A stretch of 64,000 nucleotides of DNA from Rhodospirillaceae bacterium (GTDB lineage: Bacteria; Pseudomonadota; Alphaproteobacteria; GCA-2731375), in NCBI GenBank assembly GCA_018660265.1, contig JABJKS010000001.1, forward strand, positions 1-64,000. The letters run 5' to 3'. Shown one piece after another: positions 1 through 8,503 of this stretch (position 1 is the stretch's first letter; every line of letters begins with the position of its first letter). The notes beneath the pieces are model-generated. The model ran no database searches and had not been told where the DNA came from. It saw nothing but the letters and a program-made list of their open reading frames with translations. A program made the translations under genes and the position numbers.

Positions 1-54
1 GTACCTTCAAGCTTTCATGACGCCGCCGGCGCGCTCCTGAAACGACCGAATTCG

Positions 55-148
55 GCGCTTTACGAAGGCTTTCGGCGGTGTCGCGCGCAGCTTATGGTAC
101 TTGTACCACGGCGCAGCGCGCTCCTACCCGAAAACCTTCGTAAAGCGT
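55..148. repeat. Long imperfect palindrome at left edge
   Basis: Arms reading gcgctttacgaaggctttcgg (from about 55) and, inverted, cccgaaaaccttcgtaaagc (about 128-147) pair with one mismatch. They enclose GC-rich sequence centred on the small hairpin ggtac-tt-gtacc (near 97-108). No gene is visible in bases 1-215. The structure resembles in outline the nested palindrome at 53306-53570, but I see no base-level match between them. It could be a terminator for a gene left of the window or a palindromic intergenic repeat. Confidence 0.55.
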
Positions 149-215
149 CTATATGGGTCTTTATTACCGCACCTTGGTATAAGGACAACAATGTATTCAA
201 GTGAGGTAAAGAGTA

Positions 216-980
216 GTGGATTACGCCACGGTAGAGGAAGCCAGGGATAAACCGGGACTGCGGCTCGCCCTGACAATGGGCGTACCGGGCCCATGGAGCC
301 AGGCTGCGAAATACCTTTTCGAATATAAGGATATACCGTTCATTCCTGTGGGTCAGATGGGCGCGCGGGAAAACCCGGAGCTGTTTGATTGGACAGGTCA
401 TCGCAATGCCCCCGTTGCCGTCTACAACGACGAAGCGCCACGGGTTGGCTGGTACGAGATTGTCCTGCTGGCGGAACGGTTGGCACCGGAACCGCGTCTC
501 ATCCCTGCGAATCCATCCGAGCGTGCGATGATGTTCGGCCTGATAACCGAAATTGCGTCCCAAGGTGGCCTGGCCTGGCAGCGCCGGTTGCAGATGGTGG
601 ATGTAATGTATGCGGCGTCCGAGGATCCAAAGGTACGCAAGACACCGGATGTTCTGGCCATACGCTACGGCCATAACCGGGCTGCAGCCGACCAGGCGGA
701 AAAAACCTGTGCTGAAATCCTGACCATGTTGACAGCGCAGCTGGAAATTCAAGCGGCCAAAGGCAGTGACTATCTGGTTGGCGCTACCTTTACGGCGGCG
801 GATCTGTATTGGGCCTGTTTTTCGCAGTTACTGGTTCCCATGGCGGACGATCTGAACCCCATGCCGGCCCGTCTGCGGGGGCCGTATAATGCACCGAAAA
901 CCCTGACTGTCGATCCTTTGTTGATTGCCCATCGCAACAAGATGTATGAACGTCATCTAAGTTTACCATTGGAATTTTGA
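216..980 (+). CDS. Glutathione S-transferase-like protein
   Basis: A 254-aa soluble protein with the two-part GST layout. The thioredoxin-like N-terminal half (about 15-95) contains a stretch resembling the family's 'xNAPV' strand and a surface-exposed first helix. The all-helical C-terminal half includes 'YLVGATFTAADLYW' (about 185-198), the usual GST C-domain motif. The start is GTG, with GAGG about ten bases upstream. The family conjugates or isomerises electrophiles with glutathione, but the substrate cannot be told from sequence and the active residue is not obvious. It precedes an FMN reductase by 36 bp on the same strand, so co-transcription is likely. Confidence 0.75.
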   Translation: MDYATVEEARDKPGLRLALTMGVPGPWSQAAKYLFEYKDIPFIPVGQMGARENPELFDWTGHRNAPVAVYNDEAPRVGWYEIVLLAERLAPEPRLIPANPSERAMMFGLITEIASQGGLAWQRRLQMVDVMYAASEDPKVRKTPDVLAIRYGHNRAAADQAEKTCAEILTMLTAQLEIQAAKGSDYLVGATFTAADLYWACFSQLLVPMADDLNPMPARLRGPYNAPKTLTVDPLLIAHRNKMYERHLSLPLEF

Positions 981-1016
981 GACCATTTTTGAGAGTATTT
1001 TAAGGGGTAAGGCGAG

Positions 1017-1565
1017 ATGAAGGTTCTGGGGATATCGGGAAGCTTGCGGGCAAGCTCCTTCAATACGGCATTGCTGCGCACGGCACAGCAGGTGGCACCT
1101 GAAGGCATGGAAATTGAGATCGCGGATATCAAAGCTTTCCCGGTTTATGACGAAGACATCTACGTGAACGGGTTTCCCGACGCCGTCGCCACCTTCCGCG
1201 GCCAAATTGCAGCCGCCGATGGTTTGTTGATCGCCACGCCAGAGTATAATTTCGGCATGTCCGGCGTGATCAAGAACGCCATTGATTGGGCCTCCCGCCC
1301 GCCCGAACAACCTTTTGATGGTAAGGCCATGGCCTTGTTAGGTGCCAGTGCGGGCAAATTGGGCACAGGTCTGGCCCAGATGCAACTGCGTCAGGTTCTG
1401 GGTGCGCTTAGCGGTCAAATCGTTACCAAACCGCAGGTTTTTGTCAGCGGGGCGGGGCAGGCCTTTGATGAAAATGGAACTTTATTGGATGATGCCGCCA
1501 GGGGTTTGATCGGTCAGTTGTTGGTTGGACTTCAGGAATTAAGCCAACGCACGGCGGCCCAATAG
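1017..1565 (+). CDS. NAD(P)H-dependent FMN reductase (flavodoxin-like, ChrR/ArsH type)
   Basis: A 182-aa protein of the NADPH-dependent FMN reductase family. It has the N-terminal FMN phosphate loop 'GISGSLRASSFN' (5-16) and the signature 'TPEYNFGMSGVIKNAIDW' around 78-95. Members are dimeric cytosolic flavoproteins that transfer two electrons from NAD(P)H to flavin, quinones or metal ions. A strong ribosome binding site (aaggggtaaggcgag) precedes the ATG. The next gene starts 5 bp after its stop, which suggests translational coupling to the exported pentapeptide protein. The specific electron acceptor is unknown. Confidence 0.88.
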   Translation: MKVLGISGSLRASSFNTALLRTAQQVAPEGMEIEIADIKAFPVYDEDIYVNGFPDAVATFRGQIAAADGLLIATPEYNFGMSGVIKNAIDWASRPPEQPFDGKAMALLGASAGKLGTGLAQMQLRQVLGALSGQIVTKPQVFVSGAGQAFDENGTLLDDAARGLIGQLLVGLQELSQRTAAQ

Positions 1566-1570
1566 CCAAC

Positions 1571-2284
1571 ATGAAACGCGTCCTTGTCATAGCCTTGTTT
1601 GCCGCCTTCACGCTGTTGCAGCCTGGGGCGGGCTGGGCCTTTGATGAGATTGATCAGACCGATCAAAAGCGCTTTAGATCCATGAAAACCTGCTCCGGCT
1701 GCCATCTGTTGCAGCCGGGGACCCATGGCGTCGTCAAGATGATCGGGGCCAGGATGCAGGGGGCGGATCTGCGCAGTTTGGATATGCGGAATGCGGATTT
1801 ACGCCGGGCCGATCTGCGCGGGGTAAATTTGGGCAAGGTTAATTTGACCGGGGCAAAATTGAAGGGCGCATTGCTGCGCGGGGCCAATCTGCGCGGTGCC
1901 ATTCTGCGTAATGCCAACCTACGTGGGGCGGATCTGACAGGTGCCAAAATGACAGGCGCGGACCTGCGCGGGGTCAATCTAAGCCGCACAAATCTTCAAA
2001 ACGCCGCCATGGAAGACAGCAATTTGCGCGGTGCCATCCTGTGCCGGACCACCATGCCTTCGGGTAAAGTGGAAAATCCTGATTGCCCGTGGTGGAAGCA
2101 GGAAGTGGTAAATATACCAACGACATTGGCAGCCAAATCCGCGCCGGTGCTGGCAAAAAAGGCCGAACCAAACCCGACCGAACAACAACCCAGGACAGCA
2201 GCCTTTGACACCGCAGCCTTTCTGGGCCGTCTATTTCATATCACGGTGACCAAGCCCGCTGATCCGCAGGCGGACTATAACTAG
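1571..2284 (+). CDS. Exported pentapeptide-repeat protein with CSGCH motif
   Basis: 237 aa. Residues 1-23 form a signal peptide ending near 'GWA-FDE'. A cysteine pair 'CSGCH' follows at about 41-45, and then about 17 pentapeptide repeats of the A(D/N)LxG type (about 58-155), which fold as a right-handed quadrilateral beta-helix. A non-repeat tail continues to 237. CxxCH is the attachment motif of c-type haem, and export to the periplasm is compatible with haem attachment. However, many pentapeptide proteins carry a structural CxxC just before the repeats, so haem is only a possibility. It ends convergently with the acyl-CoA ligase, the two stop codons overlapping in ctag. Confidence 0.8.
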   Translation: MKRVLVIALFAAFTLLQPGAGWAFDEIDQTDQKRFRSMKTCSGCHLLQPGTHGVVKMIGARMQGADLRSLDMRNADLRRADLRGVNLGKVNLTGAKLKGALLRGANLRGAILRNANLRGADLTGAKMTGADLRGVNLSRTNLQNAAMEDSNLRGAILCRTTMPSGKVENPDCPWWKQEVVNIPTTLAAKSAPVLAKKAEPNPTEQQPRTAAFDTAAFLGRLFHITVTKPADPQADYN

Positions 2285-3912
2285 TCGCGCAATTCTCGAC
2301 GCAGGATTTTGCCGACCGGGGATTTCGGCAATTCATCAATAAAAGCAATCTGACGCGGCACTTTGTAGGCGGTCAGGTTTTCCCGGCAGAAGGCGGTGAT
2401 TTCTTCGGAGCCGACGTCTGTATCGGGCATTTTGACCACGAACAGCTTCACAGCCTCGTCCGTACGTTCGTCCGGCACTCCGACACAGGCAGCTTCCAGC
2501 ACGCCGTCCATATTAGCGACCACGGACTCAATTTCGTTGGGATAGACGTTGAAGCCTGAAACCAGGATCATATCCTTCTTTCGATCAACGATTTTAAAGT
2601 GGCCTTCGTCGGTCAGAATAGCCACATCGCCGGTGCAGAAATAACCATCCTTGGTGGTGACGGCCGCCGTCTCGTCGGGCTGGCGCCAATAGCCGATCAT
2701 GACTTGCGGTCCCTTGATGCATAGTTCGCCGGGCTCTCCTTGGGCGACGTCTTCGCCTTCATCACCGCGCAGTACAATATCGGTAGAGGCAAGGGGGACG
2801 CCGATGGTAGCGGTAAATTCGTCCTGTCCGGGAACATTAAAGGTCGCTACGGGGGAGGTTTCAGATAACCCGTAACCTTCCGTGATGTGCTGGCCGGTCA
2901 CTTCGCGCCACTTGTTCGAGATGGCTTCTTGGATAGCGGTGCCACCGCCACCGGTCAGCCGTAGGTTGGAGAAATCACATTCGGCAAAGCCTGGCGTGTG
3001 CAGTAAGCCATTGAACAGTGTGTTGACGCCCGTGATGACCGAGAACTTCCAATTCGACAGCTCGGCCACGAAGCCCGGCATATCACGGGGGTTGGTGATC
3101 AGGACATTGCGCCCGCCCTTGGTGAAATAGGACAGGCAATTCACCATCAGGGCAAAGATGTGATAAAGCGGCAGGGCGGTGATTACCACTTCTTCACCAT
3201 CGCGGATCATGTCGCCGGCCAGGGCCGAAAACTGCTCAATATTGGCAACCAGATTGCGGTGGGTCAGGGTCGCACCCTTGGACAGGCCAGTGGTGCCGCC
3301 GGTGTACTGTAGAAACAACAGATCATCGCCAGTGATTTCTACCGGCGTAAAGGAAAGCCCTTCGCCCGCCGCCAGGGCATCGGTGAACCGCACCACATTT
3401 TTTAAACGTTCGTCCACGGGGGGAGAGGGTAGGGCAGCATTGCCGCAATCGCCTAGGTCCGCGACGATAACGTTTTTGATTGGTGTATTGCCGATAATTT
3501 CAGCCAACACCGGGGTGGAGCCGGAAAATATGATGATGGTATCCGTGTCCGCGTCGTTGAGCTGATGCTCCAACTCCCGCGGGGTATAGAGCGGGTTGAC
3601 GTTGACCTGCACCAATCCGGCCCGGATGTTGGCAAACATGGTAACGGGAAAGGCCATGATATTGGGCGACATGATCGCGACCCGGTCACCCTTTTTTAAG
3701 CCCAGTTCGTTCTGCAGATAGGCTGCGAAGTTTTCCGACAGTCGGTCGATATCGTTAAAACTTAAATCCGCACCGAAATTGCTGAACGCTGCCGCATCAC
3801 CGAACTTTTCAATAGCTGCCGCCGACATGGCCCAGATGGAGGAGTGGGCATCCGCGTCGATTTCATGCGGGACGCCGGGCTTGTAGTGTTTGCTCCACGG
3901 TTTTTCGGTCAT
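2281..3912 (-). CDS. Long-chain fatty-acid-CoA ligase (FadD-like)
   Basis: About 543 aa from the chosen start. It is an ANL-superfamily adenylate-forming enzyme that activates a fatty acid with ATP and CoA. Motifs in order are the P-loop 'YTGGTTGLSKG', 'GYGLSETSP', 'FCTGDVAIL', 'VDRKKDMILVSGFNVYPNE' and the C-terminal catalytic lysine in 'SPVGKILRREL'. The frame stays open to 4008, but the ATG at 3912 is preceded by a GGGGGA ribosome binding site at proper spacing, and upstream residues do not look like the family. 'GFNVYPNEIE' is typical of FadD-type long/medium-chain ligases. It stands alone, divergent from the FecR-domain gene. Confidence 0.9.
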   Translation of the reverse strand: MTEKPWSKHYKPGVPHEIDADAHSSIWAMSAAAIEKFGDAAAFSNFGADLSFNDIDRLSENFAAYLQNELGLKKGDRVAIMSPNIMAFPVTMFANIRAGLVQVNVNPLYTPRELEHQLNDADTDTIIIFSGSTPVLAEIIGNTPIKNVIVADLGDCGNAALPSPPVDERLKNVVRFTDALAAGEGLSFTPVEITGDDLLFLQYTGGTTGLSKGATLTHRNLVANIEQFSALAGDMIRDGEEVVITALPLYHIFALMVNCLSYFTKGGRNVLITNPRDMPGFVAELSNWKFSVITGVNTLFNGLLHTPGFAECDFSNLRLTGGGGTAIQEAISNKWREVTGQHITEGYGLSETSPVATFNVPGQDEFTATIGVPLASTDIVLRGDEGEDVAQGEPGELCIKGPQVMIGYWRQPDETAAVTTKDGYFCTGDVAILTDEGHFKIVDRKKDMILVSGFNVYPNEIESVVANMDGVLEAACVGVPDERTDEAVKLFVVKMPDTDVGSEEITAFCRENLTAYKVPRQIAFIDELPKSPVGKILRRELRD

Positions 3913-4175
3913 AGTAGTCATCCCCCAGTTGTTAGGCGAAATAGCTTCAGCATTGAGTTCGCAGCTAAAATATAGCCAACCCATGCATAGCGCACGAAAT
4001 TTTCTCAACGCCCCAGCCTTTATTTCCGTTAACCATCTTTAGGCCTTGTGCGAAGAGCAAATTGTGATGAATATATAACATTAACGAAGTATTAAGTATA
4101 TTTTTTGAGATAACCTATTGTTATTACTGCCAGTTGGATTGGTTATCTGAGCGCGCCAGGGTGGCGAATTTTATT
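3913..4175. promoter_or_regulatory. Divergent intergenic region between acyl-CoA ligase and FecR-domain gene
   Basis: 263 bp without a gene. The part nearest the FecR gene (about 4050-4130) is markedly AT-rich, with runs such as gaatatataacattaacg and tattaagtatattttttg. It presumably holds promoters for both divergent genes. I cannot place individual -35/-10 boxes with confidence. Confidence 0.4.
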
Positions 4176-7100
4176 ATGGGTATTGATATGGGGTTTCGTG
4201 TCAGGTTCTGTCGTGGTGGTTTTGGCCTAGGGCTCATGCTCATCACACTTATGGTTGGCGGCCCGGTCCAGGCAGAATTGCCCAAGATTGGCGTGCCCGC
4301 CGCCGTGCGCCCGGATGCTCATGGTACCCCCCCAGGGTTGGAGACCCATATTCTGCAGATTGGTGTGGACCTGCATGCCAATGAGGCGATTGTTACGGGA
4401 CCTACCGGTCAGACCCATCTGTTGTTCCTGGATGGGTCTACAATTTCCATCGGCCCGAATTCTGAACTGCGCCTGGACAAGTTCGTTTATGACACGGAGA
4501 CAAAAAAGGGCGAACTGGTCGCCTCCGTTTCCAAAGGGGTATTTCGATTTGTCGGCGGACGGATATCAAAAACCCGTCCCGTATTATTCAAGGCCCCGAA
4601 CGCCACCATTGGTATTCGCGGTGGTGTGGCCATTATGGAGGTCAACAGCCCCGAACAGATCGCCCGGGCCCAGGCCCAGGGGCGGACCCTGCCGCCGGTT
4701 ACCGCGACCATGCTGTTTGGTGACGCGGTTACCATGCAGACACCAACGCAGCTGCAGAGGATAACCAAGCCGGGCTTTCAAATGTCGGCCACGGGTCGGG
4801 GCGGTGTCACCCCACCGAAGAAAACCAGCCAAGCCGAACTGGTCAAGGTTCTCTCCACCCTGGAAGATCCGCCGCCCCCGCCACCGCCCGGTGATGGCGA
4901 GCAGACAGCGCAACAACTGGGCGAAATTGCACCAGCCGCAGGCGGCCCCACTGTCAGCAATGAAGATGTTGCTGCCAGCCAAATGGCGGCCCTGGGGTCG
5001 CAAAACGATCCAGCTGCCGTAGGCGGTGGGACACCTGGTGCCCCGCCGCCGCCGGGACCAGGTGCGACGAATGATGGTACGGGCGGCGGTGGGGAGCTCA
5101 CCGCGGAAATCAGTCAAACCTCCCAGCAAACACCGGTTCCACCCATTGGGACATTGGTTGCCACCCCGAACGGCGATGGGCTATTGATCGAAACAGCCGC
5201 CGACGGCACCCTGGTTGGCGTGGTTTCGCAGGCGTCGGACGATGCTGTGGTTCCTGAGGTCGTTTATAGCTTGACCGAGAACGCAGATGGCCGTTTTGCT
5301 ATTGATCCCACTACTGGCGAGATCACCGTGCTCGATGGTGGATTGCTTGATTTTGAGGCGGAGATATCGCACGAGATTTCCGTCCTGGCGACCAGCACCG
5401 ACGGTACCACGTTGGCCGGGTCATTCCTTATTTCGTTGTTTGATGACACGACGGAATTTCAGGTCACGCCGATTGTCGATAGCAACCCCAGTACCAACGG
5501 TACGGTCGAAAATGCGCCACAAGGAACAATGGTCGGCGTGATGACCGTGGCCAGGGATGATGATGCCACGGACAGTGTCAGTTTTACTTTGCTCGACAAT
5601 GCAGAGGGACGGTTTTCTGTTGATCCCGTGACGGGGGTCGTCTCTGTAGCCGATAGCGGCCTTTTGGATTTCGAGAATAGCGAGACCTACAGCATCACCG
5701 TGCTGGCAACCAGCACAGACGGTACTACGTCAGAGGCGAGTTTCACCATTGCCTTAACTGACGATAATAGGGAATTCGACGTCACGCCCGTGTCCGACAG
5801 TGACGCTGCGATCAATCTGATCTCGGAAAGTGCGCCTAACACCACCCCGGTGATGATTACCGGCGCTGCCTCTGATGGAGATGGCAGCGATACGATCACC
5901 TATAGCCTAAGTCTCAATCCCGGTAATGCCTTTTCTATCGACCCCAATACCGGTGTGGTGACCGTGAATGATGCCAGTGTACTGGACTTCGAATCCGGGA
6001 CATCCCTCACCATTGAAATAACGGCGGCCAGCACGGACGGCACTGAACAGGCGGAATCTTTCATCGTCACCTTGAGTGACGATAATACGGAATTCGACGT
6101 CACGCCCGTGTCCGACAGTGACGCTGCGATCAATCTGATCCCGGAAAGTGCGCCTAACACCACCCCGGTGATGATTACCGGTGCGGCTTCTGATGGCGAT
6201 GGTAGCGATACGATTACATATAGCCTAACCGTTAATCCCGGAGGCGTATTTGCGATCGATCCTGTTACCGGCGTGGTTACGGTGGCGGATGCCAGTTTGT
6301 TGGATTTTGAGACGGATGCCTCACTGACTATTGAGATTACCGCGACCAGTTCGGATGACACGCAAGCGGCTGAATCTTTCATCGTCACCTTGAGCGATGC
6401 TAATGAGTTTTCGATCGGCCCGGTCAGTGATACCGAAGTTGGTTTGAATGTGGTTGATGATCGTAGTCCCGATGGGACCCTGTCGGGAGTTACCGCCTTA
6501 GCCACAGATCTAGACGGTACGGATAACACCACCTACAGCCTGATCGATGATTCCAATGGCCGATACTCCATTGATCCGACCACGGGCGTGATTACCGTTC
6601 TAGATGCTTCGAAAATCGATTTCACGGATACCACCGGAACAGATGGCTATTCTCACGACGTCATTGTGCGGGCGATAAGCGATGATGGCTCGGAATCCGA
6701 AGCCAGTTTCAATATTCGAGTCCGTTCGACACAATTTTCCGGACGCAGCAAACGTGGGACGTTGTCTGCCACTGGCGGCGATGACGGCTCGCCGACAGAT
6801 AACGTGTCATCAAATACGGTATTTTTGCAGTTCGGCAATGTTGTATTTCCAACGCCGGGCGTCGGCAGTGGTTTTTATCAACTTCTCCGGCAGGCGTCTC
6901 CCGGTACCTTTACCGTTACTTCGCCAAACCTTTCGCCCTATGGCGATGTTACGGGGGACGGAATATTTTTTGGTGATCGTGATTTTGTTCTCTACGAGTT
7001 GACGGAGCAGGCTAATCCGACCAGCGGTTTGTTTATGTTTGTTGGCATTCCAACCCAGAATTTGGAATTTCCCACCGCCGGCTTCTCGTCCTTCACACCA

Positions 7101-8471
7101 CGGGATGATTTCCTCCTCGGTAGCGATATTCCCTTTGTCAGACCATCCTCGGGCGGCAGTGTAAGCGATCATATTGTCAGCGACATCTATGTCTCATGGG
7201 ATACCACGGGCAGCGGCGGCACCAATCCCCATCCCGTGTTTGCCCAGGCCAGCTTTGCCTTGGGCCCCAATCAACAGGGCGGCTTGGTTGTCGCGATGGG
7301 ACGTATTCTGCCCGACGGTGACAACCCTTATTTCATGACGGGTGGGGTCAGTGGCAGTTTCAATCCAAGTAATGGCAGCGCCGTCGGTGCAAATCTAATC
7401 AAGGGCAGTATTGCGTCCAGTGATGATGGCAATGGCTTTGATTTTTTCGGCAATGGTTCACCAAAGTACGGCGTAATTGAAGCGGCTGCGGTTGACGGCG
7501 GTGATGTCGTTCAAAGTAGAGGCTTGGCAGAAAGAACCAGTGGCAGTGCGGCAAGCCGGTCGGATACAGCCTATTTTCCCAACGTTGTTATGATAGGTGG
7601 GCCTAACGGCACAATCAGTACGACCCGAACGTCACGAACCCTGAACGGATTTGTCTCCGGTGGTCTACAAATAGATGGTTCATCCGGCTTTTTCCCCGCC
7701 TACAGCACCGATGCGGCTGCTGCGACCGCGACGGGTATCGTGATCACCACCTCTGCTGAAGAGGGGCAATTGTCTGCAACGATCAACGTGATCGATGATA
7801 CCAATGATTTTACGCGGCAATTTCTTTTAGGTGGTGTCGACGGCACCACCAGCAGTGCCTTTATCAATGACGATTTGTTCGTGGCGCGGGAGGCCGATGG
7901 CAGCACTACGGATACCCTTGCCTTGGCGACCTCCGGCATGGTGCCATTGCTCGCAGCTCACATTCCAGCCGGTGTCAATCTCTGCGCCTGCAGCTTTATG
8001 AAGTGGGGTCACTGGGCCGGTGACTTCGAAATGGTCGGCGTGGCTACCGAGCGTTATCATCTGGCCCATTGGGTCGCGGGCGAATTGGCATCCGTCGTTG
8101 ACGTCCCCACAGGCGGAACGGCAACCTTTACGGGGCATGCAATAGGGACCATAGCCGATAGCTCCATCCGGCAGTTTGTCGCGAACATGTCTGCGACATA
8201 TGATTTCGCTGACCGCTTTGGCCAGGTAACAATAAGCAATCTGGAGAGTAAGACGTTTGTATTTCCTATCTCCGCAGGGGCGATGACTGCAAATGTCTTC
8301 AGTGGCAATTTGGATGTGGAAAGCAGTGCGCCGGGGTTTACAGGTGATACGCGCGGTGCCTTCTATAACAATGGCGGCGTTAAAGCCGATGGCATTGGTG
8401 GAGACTTCGTGATTAATGAAAGCGCCACGCCCTTCGCCAGCATGGCTGGTGTCTATGTGGGTGAGCGGTAG
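4176..8471 (+). CDS. Giant exported surface protein: FecR domain, five cadherin-like repeats, TbpB-like barrel
   Basis: About 1431 aa from the ATG at 4176; a TTG at 4134 would add 14 residues. A signal peptide ends near 'GGPVQA-ELP' (about 33). A FecR domain follows (about 55-155), ending in the typical 'APNATIGIRGGVAIMEV'. Next come a low-complexity Pro/Gly-rich linker with a run of seven prolines, and about five cadherin-like units of roughly 106 aa, recognised by 'DxDGSDxITYSL...FxIDPxTGVVTVxDxSxLDFE'. A long beta-rich region follows. The final 150-190 residues match the C-lobe style of TbpB-like lipoproteins: 'TFTGHAIG', 'MSATYDFADRFGQVTISN', 'RGAFYNNGG' and the terminal 'ASMAGVYVGER'. 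No lipobox is seen. A role as surface adhesin or ligand-binding protein is inferred. No sigma factor or TonB receptor gene is adjacent, so a FecR anti-sigma role is unlikely. Confidence 0.82.
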   Translation: MGIDMGFRVRFCRGGFGLGLMLITLMVGGPVQAELPKIGVPAAVRPDAHGTPPGLETHILQIGVDLHANEAIVTGPTGQTHLLFLDGSTISIGPNSELRLDKFVYDTETKKGELVASVSKGVFRFVGGRISKTRPVLFKAPNATIGIRGGVAIMEVNSPEQIARAQAQGRTLPPVTATMLFGDAVTMQTPTQLQRITKPGFQMSATGRGGVTPPKKTSQAELVKVLSTLEDPPPPPPPGDGEQTAQQLGEIAPAAGGPTVSNEDVAASQMAALGSQNDPAAVGGGTPGAPPPPGPGATNDGTGGGGELTAEISQTSQQTPVPPIGTLVATPNGDGLLIETAADGTLVGVVSQASDDAVVPEVVYSLTENADGRFAIDPTTGEITVLDGGLLDFEAEISHEISVLATSTDGTTLAGSFLISLFDDTTEFQVTPIVDSNPSTNGTVENAPQGTMVGVMTVARDDDATDSVSFTLLDNAEGRFSVDPVTGVVSVADSGLLDFENSETYSITVLATSTDGTTSEASFTIALTDDNREFDVTPVSDSDAAINLISESAPNTTPVMITGAASDGDGSDTITYSLSLNPGNAFSIDPNTGVVTVNDASVLDFESGTSLTIEITAASTDGTEQAESFIVTLSDDNTEFDVTPVSDSDAAINLIPESAPNTTPVMITGAASDGDGSDTITYSLTVNPGGVFAIDPVTGVVTVADASLLDFETDASLTIEITATSSDDTQAAESFIVTLSDANEFSIGPVSDTEVGLNVVDDRSPDGTLSGVTALATDLDGTDNTTYSLIDDSNGRYSIDPTTGVITVLDASKIDFTDTTGTDGYSHDVIVRAISDDGSESEASFNIRVRSTQFSGRSKRGTLSATGGDDGSPTDNVSSNTVFLQFGNVVFPTPGVGSGFYQLLRQASPGTFTVTSPNLSPYGDVTGDGIFFGDRDFVLYELTEQANPTSGLFMFVGIPTQNLEFPTAGFSSFTPRDDFLLGSDIPFVRPSSGGSVSDHIVSDIYVSWDTTGSGGTNPHPVFAQASFALGPNQQGGLVVAMGRILPDGDNPYFMTGGVSGSFNPSNGSAVGANLIKGSIASSDDGNGFDFFGNGSPKYGVIEAAAVDGGDVVQSRGLAERTSGSAASRSDTAYFPNVVMIGGPNGTISTTRTSRTLNGFVSGGLQIDGSSGFFPAYSTDAAAATATGIVITTSAEEGQLSATINVIDDTNDFTRQFLLGGVDGTTSSAFINDDLFVAREADGSTTDTLALATSGMVPLLAAHIPAGVNLCACSFMKWGHWAGDFEMVGVATERYHLAHWVAGELASVVDVPTGGTATFTGHAIGTIADSSIRQFVANMSATYDFADRFGQVTISNLESKTFVFPISAGAMTANVFSGNLDVESSAPGFTGDTRGAFYNNGGVKADGIGGDFVINESATPFASMAGVYVGER
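5771..5862 (+). repeat. Intragenic direct repeat, copy 1 (cadherin-like unit)
   Basis: Starts ggaattcgacgtcacgcccg and recurs 318 bp (106 codons) downstream with about one difference in 90 bases. It encodes the boundary of two cadherin-like units of the FecR-domain protein. Near identity at DNA level, beyond protein conservation, indicates recent unit duplication or gene conversion. Confidence 0.9.
6089..6180 (+). repeat. Intragenic direct repeat, copy 2 (cadherin-like unit)
   Basis: Second copy of the 92-bp segment at 5771-5862, same orientation and reading frame. A Ser codon (tcg) is changed to Pro (ccg) in 'LI(S/P)ESAPNTTPVM'. Such repeats can expand or contract the number of cadherin-like units by recombination. 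Confidence 0.9.
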
Positions 8472-8503
8472 GATCCGACTACCCGGCTTTAGGAACAGAT
8501 TCT

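Noticed and set aside
5771-6180. CRISPR-like spaced repeats
   Set aside because: Two long in-frame repeats within a coding sequence, explained by cadherin-like units.
4176-8471. FecR domain as part of an iron-responsive sigma/anti-sigma system
   Set aside because: No ECF sigma factor or TonB receptor gene is adjacent and the FecR part is fused to surface repeats behind a signal peptide, without a cytoplasmic anti-sigma segment.
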